From contig NZ_MBSS01000002.1 of NCBI RefSeq assembly GCF_001695855.1, positions 62,001 through 126,000 on the forward strand: a DNA stretch of 64,000 bases. Direction: 5' to 3'. This document shows positions 51,310-60,116 of the stretch, piece by piece. Each line of letters opens with the position of its first letter. Position 1 is the stretch's first letter. This stretch comes from Ensifer sp. LC163. GTDB lineage: Bacteria > Pseudomonadota > Alphaproteobacteria > Rhizobiales > Rhizobiaceae. The translations under genes were made by a program, and so were the position numbers. The notes beneath the pieces were generated by a model. That model was not told the origin of the DNA, did no database searches, and saw only the letters and a list, made by a program, of their open reading frames with translations.

Positions 51310-52131
51310 TCAGCCCTTGACCGCGCCTGCTGTCATCGAGCCGCTGATCTGGCGATACATGATGAGGCCGAGCAGAACAGGCGGGAGTGCGCCGACGATC
51401 ATGACGGCGGACGCCATGCCCCATTGAACGCCGCCGCCGCTGGCGGCGAAGAAGAACGAGGCGCCGACGGTGATCGGCACGGCCTTGGAGGTCGTCAGCA
51501 TCAGGCCGAACAGGAACTCGTTCCAGGCCGTGATGAAGCCGAAGATCAGGCTGGTGACGATGGCCGGTCGGCAGACGGGGGCAATCACCCTGAAAAGGAT
51601 CTGCGTCCGGCTGGCGCCATCCATGAGGGCTGCCTCGTCGAGTTCGGCCGGCAGGTCGTGGATGGCGTTGACGAGGATGACGAGCGCCAGAGGCAGGTTG
51701 ACGATGGTCAGGATCAGCCCGAGGCCGAGGCGGGTGTCGAGCAGCGCCAGCCACTGAAACATCATGTAGAGCGGGATCGCGAAGATGATGAGCGGAACGG
51801 CGCGCAGATTGACGATGAACGGCAGCAGCGTTCGCTCGCCGAGCCGGCCACGGGCAATCGCGTAAGCCGCGGGAAGGGCGAGCGCCACGGCCAGCACGGT
51901 GCCGATCAGAGCGACCGAGAGGCTGTTGAACAGATAGAGGAAGATGTTCAACCGGTCCGTCACCTGGAAGACCGCGAGATAGTTGTCGAGCGTCGGCGCC
52001 TGGACCCAAAGGCCCGGATTGGTCGACAGCTCGCGGGTGCTCTTGAGCGAGGTCGAAAGCGTCACCAGGATCGGGAAGTTCATGGCGAATGCGGCGGTCG
52101 CAAACGCCAACCAACGAAGAGCGGTGATCAT
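51310..52131 (-). CDS. Sugar ABC importer permease (MalG type)
   Basis: 273-residue permease, six membrane helices. First helix at about 8-28; EAA loop ELDEAALMDGASRTQILFRVIAPVCRP at about 165-190. ATG 52131 overlaps the stop of the partner permease by four bases. Confidence 0.9.
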   Translation of the reverse strand: MITALRWLAFATAAFAMNFPILVTLSTSLKSTRELSTNPGLWVQAPTLDNYLAVFQVTDRLNIFLYLFNSLSVALIGTVLAVALALPAAYAIARGRLGERTLLPFIVNLRAVPLIIFAIPLYMMFQWLALLDTRLGLGLILTIVNLPLALVILVNAIHDLPAELDEAALMDGASRTQILFRVIAPVCRPAIVTSLIFGFITAWNEFLFGLMLTTSKAVPITVGASFFFAASGGGVQWGMASAVMIVGALPPVLLGLIMYRQISGSMTAGAVKG

Positions 52132-53015
52132 CGGATGGCTCCCTTTCGCCGGCTGGCAATGAAATTAAGGCCGTAGAGCACGGCAAAGGAAACGACGAAC
52201 AGGATCACTGAGGCGGCGACCGCCTTGCCGATGGCGCCCTGCTTGAAGAACGCCTCGTAGATGTAGATTGACAGCGATGCTGTCGAGCCGCCCGGGCCGC
52301 TGCCGGTCAGCACATAGACGTTGTCAAACACGCGGAAGCCGTCGATGAAACGGATGAGCAGGGCGACGACGATCGTCGGCAGCATCAAGGGCAGCTCGAT
52401 GTACCACAGCCGATGGTGGCTCTTGGCGCCGTCCATGGCCGAGGCTTCGGCGATCTCGGATGGGATTGCCTGGTAGGCCATGTAGAACAGCAATAGCGCA
52501 AAGGGCGTCCACTGCAGGGTCTCGACGACGACGAGCGTCCAGAAGGCGGAACCGGGGCCGAGAAACGACAGGCTCGCACCGAAATAGGTCCAGAGATAGT
52601 AGGGTACGGGGCCGACGAATTCGTGCAGCACCAGCCGGTACATCAGGCCGACCAGCGCCGGCGCCACCATCAACGGCAGCATCAGGATTGCCATCAGCCA
52701 GCTGCGTCGCTCGATCAGCGGCGACAGGAAGATGGCGAGGAAAAGCCCGAGCGTGCATTCGAGCACGGCGGTCAGAAGGCCGAAGCGGAACGAGAACCAG
52801 CTTGCCTGCCAGAAGGCGCTGTCGCTCCACACGGCGGCGAAGTTCTTGAGGCCGGACAATTCGGGCTGGCGCAACGTCTCGAACGAGACGTCGGAGACCG
52901 AATAGATCAGGTTGACGATCGCGGGAAAGCCGAGAAAGACCAGGAGAAACAGCACCACCGGCGTGGCGAGAAGCCTGAATTCCTGGATAAGGGGGCGTTG
53001 CTGGGCTTTCGTCAT
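52128..53015 (-). CDS. Sugar ABC importer permease (MalF/UgpA type)
   Basis: 295-residue permease, six membrane helices, with EAA loop EIAEASAMDGAKSHHRLWYIELPLMLP (about 190-215). A short basic N-terminal tail precedes the first helix (about 14-36). The ribosome site is weak, and a strong stem-loop lies between this gene and the binding-protein gene upstream, so it is probably made at a lower level. Confidence 0.88.
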   Translation of the reverse strand: MTKAQQRPLIQEFRLLATPVVLFLLVFLGFPAIVNLIYSVSDVSFETLRQPELSGLKNFAAVWSDSAFWQASWFSFRFGLLTAVLECTLGLFLAIFLSPLIERRSWLMAILMLPLMVAPALVGLMYRLVLHEFVGPVPYYLWTYFGASLSFLGPGSAFWTLVVVETLQWTPFALLLFYMAYQAIPSEIAEASAMDGAKSHHRLWYIELPLMLPTIVVALLIRFIDGFRVFDNVYVLTGSGPGGSTASLSIYIYEAFFKQGAIGKAVAASVILFVVSFAVLYGLNFIASRRKGAIR

Positions 53016-53112
53016 CGGACCAATCTGTATCTGGCTTTCCTATGATCATCGACGGCTCCGCGATGGGTCGGACGCCCGGGGGCGTCTCAATCGCATGGCT
53101 GTCGATCTCGCC

Positions 53113-53150
53113 GAAATGCACCGGCGGCAGTCCTGCCGCCGGTGCATTTC
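53113..53150. other. Perfect 17-base-pair stem-loop between binding-protein and permease genes
   Basis: Arms start GAAATGCACCGG and end CCGGTGCATTTC with only a four-base loop; it begins two bases after the binding-protein stop on the leftward transcript. No T-run follows. Such stems stabilise the upstream message and reduce downstream expression. Confidence 0.75.
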
Positions 53151-53152
53151 GC

Positions 53153-54481
53153 TCATTTCAGCAATTCGGCCATGCCCTTTTCGGTATTGGCCAGCGCATC
53201 GTCGATCGATTGCTGGCCGGACCAATAGCCGGTGAACTCCTTGGCCTGCAGTTCGTAGACCGAGAGCGCCTTTGCCGAGGTGCCGCCGTTCATGACGTAA
53301 CCGTACTTGCCGGCGAATTCTCCGAGCTTGACGAGATCCGGCCGTGCGTCGGCGACTTCGGCGACCACCTCGGGCGTCAACGCCGGTGCGCCGTTGTTAC
53401 TGGCGTAGATCAACGCCGCTTCCTTCGAAGACAGCCACTTGAGGAACAGTGCGGCCCCTTCCTTGTTCTCGGCATTCTTGTTGAGACCGAAACCGAGGCC
53501 GTGGATATGGGTGAAGCGACCTTCCGAGCCGGCGGGAGGTGCGACGGTGTCGGTGACCTCGGCAACGGCCGGGGACTTTTCCTTGCTGGTCAGATCGCCA
53601 GCGGCAGCGTTCCATTGCAGCATCGCGGCCACCTGGCCGGAAGCAAAGGCGGCGTTAGCTTCCGCAAACTCGTAGGAGAGGGAATCGCGCGGCGTCGCGC
53701 CGTTGTCGTAGAGCAGCTTGTAGATTTCGAGGCCCTTGCGATAGGCGTCGGAATTGACGGTGATCTTGCCGCTGTCGTCCATCCAGTTGGCACCGTAGGC
53801 ACGCGGCACCGACTGCCAGATCATGACGTTGAACAAGAGGTTCTTGAGCTGCAGCACGGTGCCGTAGCGGGTCGGACTATCAGGATTGACGGCTTGCGTG
53901 AAGTAGAGCGCGGTTGCGGCATAATCGTCCCAGGTCCATTCGCCCGGAGCCTTCGGCTCGAGCTTCTTGCCCAGATGCTTCTCCGAAATCTCCGCATACT
54001 TCGTCTTTGCCGCGTCATCCTTCATCAGGGCGTCGACCAGGTCCTTGCGGAAGTACATGAAATGCAGCGACAGGTCGGTCGGCACGCCGTACTGCTTGCC
54101 TTCATATTGCATCGTCGAAAGCACGGAGTCGCCATAGACGGCCTTGGCCTCGCCTGACAATTCGACCGGCTCCATGAACGGCGCGTAACGGCCGATCGAG
54201 TAGGTGGCGAGCAGGTTGAGGTCGAATGCCTTCGAGCGTGCGGCAAGATCGGCCTGCAGCTTGTCCCAGAAGCCGTCACGGTTGAAGAACAGCAGCTCGA
54301 CCTTGTCCTTGTCGGCAACGTCGGACTTGGCATTGTAGGCATCGGCTGCAGCGCGCAGCGCCACTTCCTCCGGGCCGCCGGGCCAGCCGAGCACGGTGAC
54401 TTCCGCAAGTGCCGGGCTTGCCAGAAGGCCGGCGATACCGGCTGCGAGCAGCGCTCCTCGTTTCATGGTCGCAAGTGTCAT
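53153..54481 (-). CDS. Sugar ABC importer binding protein (amino-sugar operon)
   Basis: 442-residue SBP family 1 protein. Signal peptide residues about 1-26 (cleavage after ALA). The mature part starts EVTVLGWPGGPEEVALRAAADAYNAK and carries YGVPTDLSLHFMYFRKDLVDAL, typical of sugar binders. GAGGGAG eight bases before the ATG at 54481 sets the start; an upstream in-frame ATG lies in nanK. It follows nanK by 13 bases. Together with NanE and NanK, N-acetylmannosamine or a related amino sugar is the likely ligand. Confidence 0.87.
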   Translation of the reverse strand: MTLATMKRGALLAAGIAGLLASPALAEVTVLGWPGGPEEVALRAAADAYNAKSDVADKDKVELLFFNRDGFWDKLQADLAARSKAFDLNLLATYSIGRYAPFMEPVELSGEAKAVYGDSVLSTMQYEGKQYGVPTDLSLHFMYFRKDLVDALMKDDAAKTKYAEISEKHLGKKLEPKAPGEWTWDDYAATALYFTQAVNPDSPTRYGTVLQLKNLLFNVMIWQSVPRAYGANWMDDSGKITVNSDAYRKGLEIYKLLYDNGATPRDSLSYEFAEANAAFASGQVAAMLQWNAAAGDLTSKEKSPAVAEVTDTVAPPAGSEGRFTHIHGLGFGLNKNAENKEGAALFLKWLSSKEAALIYASNNGAPALTPEVVAEVADARPDLVKLGEFAGKYGYVMNGGTSAKALSVYELQAKEFTGYWSGQQSIDDALANTEKGMAELLK

Positions 54482-54494
54482 CTTTGGTTCTCCC

Positions 54495-55352
54495 TCAAAG
54501 TTGTTGTTGACGCTCTGCAAGATCTGCGATGCCGACCACGCCGGCGTTCTCCCCGAGTTCGGCGGCGTGGATCGATGGCTTGAGGCGCGGCGGAAGGTCG
54601 CTCAGCGCGCGCTCGATGGATGTGAGGTAGCCCGGCGCCAGCCCGATGCTGCCGCCGATGACGATGCGCTTGGGATCGAGCGCGAGTTGCACGTTGCGGC
54701 AAAGAAGTGCCGTCCGGCGCGCCGAGGTCTCGACGATCCGTCGCGCCCAATCCTGTCCGGCGTTCGCCGCCGCAAAGACCTCGCGGGCGGTGGCGCCCTC
54801 TTGATGGGGGCTGGCCTCGCTTGCGATCCAATGGCCGGAAACCTGGTCTTCGAGCATATGGCGCGATGCCTCGTCGAGGCGAAACTGGCCGAAATGGCCG
54901 GCAAGGCCGCCGAGCAGACGGCCGCCCACGACGATGCCGCCACCGATCCCGGTCGAGACCGTGAGGAAGACCATGTCCTCGCGCCGGCCGGCGCCGAAGC
55001 TGAACTCGCCCCAGGCTGCCGCCTGTGCGTCGTTTGCTGCGAAAGCAGGTGAACCGGACAGCCGGGCGATCGTGTCGGTCAGCGGGAAACGCTCGGGGAC
55101 GTCGAGTGTGTTGCGGTTGAGCGCCGACCAATGGCCATCATCGACGATGCCGGTGACGGCGGCGCCGACCTTGTCATAGCGTCCCTTCCACGGGGCTATG
55201 GTGTCGAACAAGGCCTGCAGCCATTCGGCCGGATTGCCGCCCCGGGGTGTCGCCATCTTGTGCGTGTCCAGCACGGTTCGGTCGCGCACCAGCGCCGCCA
55301 GCATCTTCGTGCCGCCAAGATCGATGGAAAGGGTGGCCTGCGCCTGCGCCAT
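54495..55352 (-). CDS. nanK: ROK-family kinase, probable N-acetylmannosamine kinase
   Basis: 285-residue cytoplasmic sugar kinase. ATP-binding DLGGTKMLAAL at the start, AANDAQAAAWGE with the catalytic Asp (about 119), and STGIGGGIVVGGRLLGG. The ROK zinc signature (G-H-x9-C-x-C-G-x2-G-C-x-E) is degenerate: H is present in GLAGHFGQFRLDEA but the cysteines are missing, as in NanK proteins of some proteobacteria. It follows nanE by five bases. It would make ManNAc-6-phosphate for NanE. Confidence 0.85.
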   Translation of the reverse strand: MAQAQATLSIDLGGTKMLAALVRDRTVLDTHKMATPRGGNPAEWLQALFDTIAPWKGRYDKVGAAVTGIVDDGHWSALNRNTLDVPERFPLTDTIARLSGSPAFAANDAQAAAWGEFSFGAGRREDMVFLTVSTGIGGGIVVGGRLLGGLAGHFGQFRLDEASRHMLEDQVSGHWIASEASPHQEGATAREVFAAANAGQDWARRIVETSARRTALLCRNVQLALDPKRIVIGGSIGLAPGYLTSIERALSDLPPRLKPSIHAAELGENAGVVGIADLAERQQQL

Positions 55353-55357
55353 CACCG

Positions 55358-56044
55358 TCACGCCCCGCTTGATGCCAGCGTTTCGTCGAGCGCTGCGCGG
55401 AACCACGAAGTCACATGCTCCGGCCGCGTAATGGCGGAGCCGACGACCACCGTGAAGGCGCCGGCCCGCAAGGCGCGTGATGCCTGTTCCGGCGTCCGCA
55501 CGCAGCCTTCCGCCACGACGAAGGGCGTAAGTTTGCGCATCGCCGCAATGAGTGCGAAGTCCGGTTCGGTCGGCTCAATCGGTCCGGTGTAGCCGGCGAG
55601 TGTCGAGCCGACGATTTCGGCGCCTTCACGCAATGCCTGTTCGGCGTCGCTGCTGATCGAGCAATCGGCCATGGCGATTTTTCCCGCCGCGTGGATGTGT
55701 TCGATCAGGCTCCTGGTCTCGACCGGGCGCGTCCGCTGGGTTGCGTCATAGGCGATGACATCCGCGCCGGCTGTGGCCAAAGCGTCGACATCCTCGATCA
55801 GGGGCGTGATGCGAACGGGTGAGGTCGTCAGATCGCGTTTGACGAGCCCGATGATCGGCCGGTTCGTCGCCTGGCGAACGGCACGCACGTAGTCGGCGGA
55901 TTCGATGCGCAGCGCCGCGGCGCCGCCATCGAGGGCCGCCAGGGCGAAGCCGACGACCATGCCCGCGTTGTCCATGACGCCGCCCTTGACCGGCTGGCAG
56001 GAAACGATCAGTCCGTTCTTCAGGCTTTGGATTTCGAATGTCAC
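55358..56044 (-). CDS. nanE: N-acetylmannosamine-6-phosphate 2-epimerase
   Basis: 228-residue TIM-barrel enzyme turning ManNAc-6-P into GlcNAc-6-P. Pattern: LKNGLIVSCQPVKGG near the start, ALRIESADYVRAVR, IIGLVKRDLTTSPVRITP, GADVIAYDATQRTRP, ADCSISSDAEQALREGAEIVGSTLAGYT and VAEGCVRTPEQASRAL. These are strong NanE signatures. GTG 56044 is set by GAGGAG six bases upstream. The lyase NanA, needed to release ManNAc from sialic acid, is not in the window, so the imported sugar may be ManNAc itself. Confidence 0.9.
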   Translation of the reverse strand: MTFEIQSLKNGLIVSCQPVKGGVMDNAGMVVGFALAALDGGAAALRIESADYVRAVRQATNRPIIGLVKRDLTTSPVRITPLIEDVDALATAGADVIAYDATQRTRPVETRSLIEHIHAAGKIAMADCSISSDAEQALREGAEIVGSTLAGYTGPIEPTEPDFALIAAMRKLTPFVVAEGCVRTPEQASRALRAGAFTVVVGSAITRPEHVTSWFRAALDETLASSGA

Positions 56045-56207
56045 GCCGGCTCCTCTAGCGCGGGTGAGACACCAATGGCGAAGTCCGCCTCTTCCCGCAC
56101 GCACTTACAACTCGGTCGCGTCATGGCTGTGGGCTGGCTCAGCCCTGCATCGTTGCGATCCGATCTGACCACTACGGTACCAGGGCAAGACCAGATTGCA
56201 ACAGGAA

Positions 56208-56220
56208 TTAAACTGGTATT
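56208..56220. promoter_or_regulatory. Operator-like repeat TTAAACTGGTATT before nanE (copy 1)
   Basis: Exact 13-base copy of the sequence at 57014-57026, lying between the regulator gene and nanE. A related inverted word (GGTACCAG at 56177-56184) lies 24 bases away on the nanE side. TGGTAT is common in sites of GntR/HutC regulators. Confidence 0.55.
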
Positions 56221-56965
56221 ATCTCATCAATTCGATGACGAAGTCGTAGACGTCGCCGCGATATTTGGTCTGGGTAAACTCGACGATCTGGCCGTCAGCG
56301 AGGAAGCAGCGCCGCTCCATGATCAAAAGGCTGGTGCCTTCGGGTGTCGCCAGCAGGCGGCGCTCCTCCTCGCTTGCCGGCTTTGCCTGCATGCGCTGCA
56401 GCGCCCGGACGGGAAGGGCGCCGTGGGCGGCCAGATATTCGTAGAGCGAGGCGCCGATCGCTTCCGGTTGCGGCACGAAACGGGCGGGGAGCGCCGCGGT
56501 TTCGATCGCAATCGGGGTGTTGTCGGCGGTGCGCAATCGCCGCAGGCGCACGATCTTTTCGCTGCCGGCAATGCCGAGCGCCATCATCTCGGCCGGCGAA
56601 GGGCGGCTGATTTCCCGAGAAATCCAGACGCAGCCGGGCTCAAGGCCGCGCGACCGCATGTCCTCGGAAAAGCTGGTCATTGTTGCCAGGGATTTTTCGA
56701 CCCGGGATGAGACAACGGTCTTTGCGCCCTGCCGTCGATCCAGCAGCCCTTCGGCAACCAGGCCCTCGATGGCTTTCCTTACCGTCACCCGCGATATCGC
56801 GAGACCATCGCTCAGGTCCCGCTCGCTCGGAATGACGGCACCATGCCGCAGAACGGACGCGCCGATCGCCGCCTTGATCGCCTCCCCAAGTCGGCGGTAG
56901 AGCGGCTCGCCGCTCTCGCCGGACATCGTCTGCAACAGAAAGTCGAGAGTTGCCTGATCGCTCAT
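56219..56965 (-). CDS. GntR/HutC-family regulator of the amino-sugar operon
   Basis: 248 residues from ATG 56965. Winged helix: PLYRRLGEAIKAAI, VIPSERDLSDGLAISRVTVRKAIEGLVAEGLLDRRQGAKT. The UTRA effector domain follows (SFSEDMRSRGLEPGCVWIS to VIELMR), which usually binds a phosphorylated sugar. A TTG 11 codons earlier is an alternative start. It lies upstream of nanE in the same direction. The exact repeat TTAAACTGGTATT occurs on both sides of the gene, so it probably represses itself and nanE-nanK-ABC, released by an amino-sugar phosphate. Confidence 0.85.
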   Translation of the reverse strand: MSDQATLDFLLQTMSGESGEPLYRRLGEAIKAAIGASVLRHGAVIPSERDLSDGLAISRVTVRKAIEGLVAEGLLDRRQGAKTVVSSRVEKSLATMTSFSEDMRSRGLEPGCVWISREISRPSPAEMMALGIAGSEKIVRLRRLRTADNTPIAIETAALPARFVPQPEAIGASLYEYLAAHGALPVRALQRMQAKPASEEERRLLATPEGTSLLIMERRCFLADGQIVEFTQTKYRGDVYDFVIELMR

Positions 56966-57013
56966 GGAGACACCTGCTTGAGAAGTCTCCTTATGCAATA
57001 TTTTTTTCCGGTG

Positions 57014-57026
57014 TTAAACTGGTATT
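57014..57026. promoter_or_regulatory. Operator-like repeat TTAAACTGGTATT before the GntR gene (copy 2)
   Basis: Second exact copy, 49 bases upstream of the regulator start. It is followed by TGGTCTTG, a word also found (inverted) near copy 1. Position fits autoregulation. Confidence 0.55.
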
Positions 57027-57096
57027 GGTCTTGCGGTGTGATTTTGCGGTTTTCCCGGGGCCAGTCGGTCCGGCTTGGCCATCAATGATACCAGAG

Positions 57097-57327
57097 TCAG
57101 CGCCTGGCTTGCGGTGACTGCACTATTGCCGCGACGATGACGCGCACCAGCGGCAGCACGAGCAGCAGGCTTGGAAACGCCACCAGCCACGAGATGCCCC
57201 AGGCTTTCATCCACAGGGAGAACAGATCTGCCCTGAAGCCGGAGTTTGCTGCCGCCGAGACGGCCGAGACGAGGCTGGACATTTGGCGAGAAGGCAGGGC
57301 ACCCACCGCCAAGATCCGCACATTCAA
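57097..57327 (-). CDS. DUF2798 small membrane protein
   Basis: 76 residues from a TTG at 57327 (AAGG four bases upstream). Two hydrophobic segments (about 3-25 and 48-70) with WMKAWGISWLVAFPSLLLVLPLVRVIV, close to the DUF2798 pattern (W-x4-S/T-W-x-V-A-F-P). The first helix (ILAVGALPSRQMSSLVSAVS) is less hydrophobic than usual and the start is uncertain, so the gene may be slightly decayed. It lies after the EamA-type exporter gene on the same strand. Function unknown. Confidence 0.55.
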   Translation of the reverse strand: MNVRILAVGALPSRQMSSLVSAVSAAANSGFRADLFSLWMKAWGISWLVAFPSLLLVLPLVRVIVAAIVQSPQARR

Positions 57328-57382
57328 CGACCTTCTGAGCAAAGGGCTCAAGCTCGACCACCTCTGACGACGGCAGGGTCGG

Positions 57383-58246
57383 CTACTTTGCGAACCTCTT
57401 GGCGCCAGCCACACACAGGACGATGGCGCCGGTAACAGTGAGCATGGCCCAGCTGACCGGTTCGTGGAGAAGTGCTGCCGCCAGCGCCAGGCCGAAGAAC
57501 GGCTGCAGCAGTTGCAGCTGTCCGACGCCGGCGACGCCGCCGAGCGCCAGTCCGCGATACCAGAAGATGAAACCGATCAGCATGCTGAAGACGGAGACAT
57601 AGGCAAGTCCGGTCCAGGCGGCGCCATTCACCATCTCGAAGGACGGCAGGTTGGTGAAGAGGCCGATGCCGACCATGATCGGCAGCGACAGCACCAGCGC
57701 CCAGCAGATCACCTGCCAGCCGCCGAGCTTGCGCGACAGGCTCGCTCCTTCGGCATAGCCGAGACCGCAGACGATGACTGCGGCAAGCATCAGGAGGTCG
57801 CCGACGGGCGAGGCCGAGAAGCCCTGCATCAGCGCAAAACCGGCAACCAGCGCACTGCCGAGGCAGGAAAACAGCCAGAATGCCGGATGCGGCCGCTCGC
57901 CACCGCGAAGCACGCCAAAGACCGCGGTGGCCAAAGGCAGCAACCCGATGAAGACGATCGAATGGGCCGATGTCACATGCTCGAGTGCCAGCGCGGTCAG
58001 CAGCGGGAAGCCGAGAACAACGCCGAATGCGACGATCGCCAGCGACACGAGATCGGCGCGCGTCGGCCTGGGCTGGCGAAAGACAAGGAGCAGGCAGAGT
58101 GCAAGCGCACCGGCAATCGCCGCCCGTGCGACCGTCAGGAATACCGGGTCGAAGTCCATGACGGCTGCGCGTGTCGCCGGCAGCGAGCCGCTGAAAATCA
58201 ACACACCCAGAAAGCCGTTCATCCAGCCGCTCGTCGTTCTGTCCAT
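57383..58246 (-). CDS. EamA/DMT family exporter
   Basis: 287-residue inner-membrane transporter with ten predicted helices in two EamA repeats (about 10-135 and 150-285). It has FSGSLPATRAAV, ALEHVTSAHSIVFIGLLPLATAVFGVLRGGERP, and LQLLQPFFGLALAAALLHEPVSW, typical of drug/metabolite exporters. AAGGAG six bases before the ATG at 58246. It is divergent from a MocR regulator 101 bases away, which probably controls it. Substrate unknown; amino-acid derivatives are common for such pairs. Confidence 0.87.
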   Translation of the reverse strand: MDRTTSGWMNGFLGVLIFSGSLPATRAAVMDFDPVFLTVARAAIAGALALCLLLVFRQPRPTRADLVSLAIVAFGVVLGFPLLTALALEHVTSAHSIVFIGLLPLATAVFGVLRGGERPHPAFWLFSCLGSALVAGFALMQGFSASPVGDLLMLAAVIVCGLGYAEGASLSRKLGGWQVICWALVLSLPIMVGIGLFTNLPSFEMVNGAAWTGLAYVSVFSMLIGFIFWYRGLALGGVAGVGQLQLLQPFFGLALAAALLHEPVSWAMLTVTGAIVLCVAGAKRFAK

Positions 58247-58307
58247 TGTCGTCTCCTTTTCCACCTGTATCGGCTGGAGACGATGGCTCTTCCAGAGACA
58301 ATACGGT

Positions 58308-58325
58308 ACAGTTGCGCCAAACTGT
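58308..58325. promoter_or_regulatory. Inverted repeat ACAGTT-N6-AACTGT between exporter and MocR regulator
   Basis: Perfect 6-base arms in the 101-base divergent spacer. GTACAG recurs at 58342, directly before the regulator start. It is well placed for control of both genes by the MocR protein. Confidence 0.5.
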
Positions 58326-58347
58326 CTCGTATAAGGATCCAGTACAG

Positions 58348-59745
58348 ATGGCGTTTCAGCAAACGGAGATCGGTGGCGAGACCCTGCTCGACGGGGTCAT
58401 GGGCACCATCCGGCAACGCATTGCCGGACGGTCGTTGACGCCGGGCGCCAAGCTTCCCTCCATTCGGGCGCTTGCCAAGACGCTGCACGTTTCCAAGTCG
58501 ACGGTGGTCGAGGCCTATGAGCGTCTTGCCGCGGAAGGCGTGATCCGGTCACGCCCCGGTTCGGGCTTTTTCGTGTCTGCCCCCCTGGCGCCGTTGTCGC
58601 TGACGGAGGTCGGGCCCCGGCTCGACCGTGCGGTCGATCCGCTCTGGGTTTCGCGCCAGGCGCTTGAAACGGACACCAAAGTTCTGAAGCCCGGCTGCGG
58701 CTGGCTGCCGGCGTCCTGGATGCCCGAGGCGGCGCTGCGTCGCGCGCTGCGCTCGATCGCGCGCGCGGATACCGCCGGTCTGACGGATTACGGCACGCCG
58801 CTCGGCCTGCGACCGCTGCGGCAGTTGCTGGCGCGACGGCTGGCCGAGCATGGGGTCGAGGCATCGCCCGACCAAATTATCCTCACCGAGTCAGGCACCC
58901 AGGCGATCGATCTTCTCTGCCGGTTCCTGCTGGAGCCCGGCGACACCGTTATCGTCGACGATCCCTGTTACTTCAATTTCCAGGCGCTGTTGCGGGCGCA
59001 CCGCGTCAATATCGTCAGCGTGCCCTATACGCCTGTTGGTCCCGATCTCGATCGCTTCGCCGAGGCGCTGGAGACCCACCGTCCTCGCCTCTACATCACC
59101 AATTCCGCCGTTCATAATCCGACGGGCGCCATGCTTTCTCCCGTGATTGCGCATCGCCTGCTGCGGCTTGCCGATCAGGCAGGGTTGACTGTTGTCGAGG
59201 ACGACATCTTTGCCGATTTCGAGCATGTGCCGGCGCCGCGGCTTGCCGCCTTCGACGGCCTCGACCGTGTCGTGCAGATCGGCAGCTTCTCCAAAACGCT
59301 CTCCGCGTCTGTCCGCTGCGGCTACATCGCCGCGCCGAGAGGCTGGATCGAGGGGCTGACCGACCTCAAGATCGCGACCACATTCGGCGGTCCGAGCCTT
59401 GCCGCGGAACTGGTGCTGACGCTGCTTCGGGACGGCAGCTATCGAAAGCATATGGAAGCGCTTCGCCTGCGTCTTACGCGGACAATGACCGAGACGACCG
59501 CGCGCCTGGCGGCGGTCGGGATCACGCCCTGGATCGAACCGCAGGCCGGCATGTTCCTCTGGTGTCGGCTTCCGGAAGGCCTCGATGCGTCGGAGTTGGC
59601 GCAGAAAGCGCTGGCGCACGATATCGTTCTTGCGCCCGGCAATGCCTTCAGCCATTCCGGTTCGGCGGCAGGATTTCTGCGCTTCAACGTCGCCCAGTCG
59701 ACCGATGAGCGGCTTTATCGCGTGCTGGCAACGATTGCCCGATAA
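58348..59745 (+). CDS. MocR/PdxR-type regulator (GntR helix-turn-helix with aminotransferase domain)
   Basis: 465 residues from ATG 58348. N-terminal GntR winged helix (residues about 10-75: LTPGAKLPSIRALAKTLHVSKSTVVEAYERLAAEGVIRSRPGSGFFV), a linker, and a fold-type I aminotransferase domain with LTESGTQAIDLLCRFLLEPGD, VHNPTGAML, VEDDIFADF and the PLP lysine in IGSFSKTLSASVRCGY. MocR proteins use PLP or an amine adduct as effector. The open frame reaches 34 codons further upstream but the family sequence begins here. It probably regulates the divergent exporter and itself. Confidence 0.88.
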   Translation: MAFQQTEIGGETLLDGVMGTIRQRIAGRSLTPGAKLPSIRALAKTLHVSKSTVVEAYERLAAEGVIRSRPGSGFFVSAPLAPLSLTEVGPRLDRAVDPLWVSRQALETDTKVLKPGCGWLPASWMPEAALRRALRSIARADTAGLTDYGTPLGLRPLRQLLARRLAEHGVEASPDQIILTESGTQAIDLLCRFLLEPGDTVIVDDPCYFNFQALLRAHRVNIVSVPYTPVGPDLDRFAEALETHRPRLYITNSAVHNPTGAMLSPVIAHRLLRLADQAGLTVVEDDIFADFEHVPAPRLAAFDGLDRVVQIGSFSKTLSASVRCGYIAAPRGWIEGLTDLKIATTFGGPSLAAELVLTLLRDGSYRKHMEALRLRLTRTMTETTARLAAVGITPWIEPQAGMFLWCRLPEGLDASELAQKALAHDIVLAPGNAFSHSGSAAGFLRFNVAQSTDERLYRVLATIAR

Positions 59746-60032
59746 TCACTCATGTCCATAGGGGCCGTTTTGACGGAGCCGTGAGGTGCTGCTTGTTTTT
59801 CGAGCAGCCTTTCGGATGCCTGCCGCTGTCGAGCCGGCAAGGCCGCCGCAATTGCGTCGCCGCTATTCACCAGCGTCTAAAGCACCTGAGCCGGCCAGTG
59901 CCTCAAAGCTCGGCTGCCTGTGCCTATTTTGTGTGCAATCCGCTTCATCCTTAGTCTCTGCCTGCCGTTCGATCCGTTGCCGGGAATGCGGCGGGCATTG
60001 ATTTTTCAATCTCCGGCGACGCAAACGCGAAC
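59746..60032. other. Intergenic region upstream of glnII
   Basis: 287 bases without a supported gene. The two short open frames here do not resemble GstI (the small translational inhibitor reported near glnII in R. leguminosarum) and lack ribosome sites. NtrC sites may lie here but no clear dyad was found by eye. Confidence 0.5.
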
Positions 60033-60048
60033 TGGCACGATTAATGCT
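60033..60048 (+). promoter_or_regulatory. Sigma-54 promoter of glnII
   Basis: TGGCACGATTAATGCT fits TGGCACG-N4-TTGCT with one change (A for T in the -12 box), with GG and GC 12 bases apart. Transcription would begin at about 60060. NtrC control under nitrogen limitation is known for rhizobial glnII. Confidence 0.8.
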
Positions 60049-60116
60049 TTCTTATGGCTACCGGTTGTTGGGCAGCTGAATTGGGTTGCCGGGCCGCTTC
60101 GGAACTTAGCCAGATC

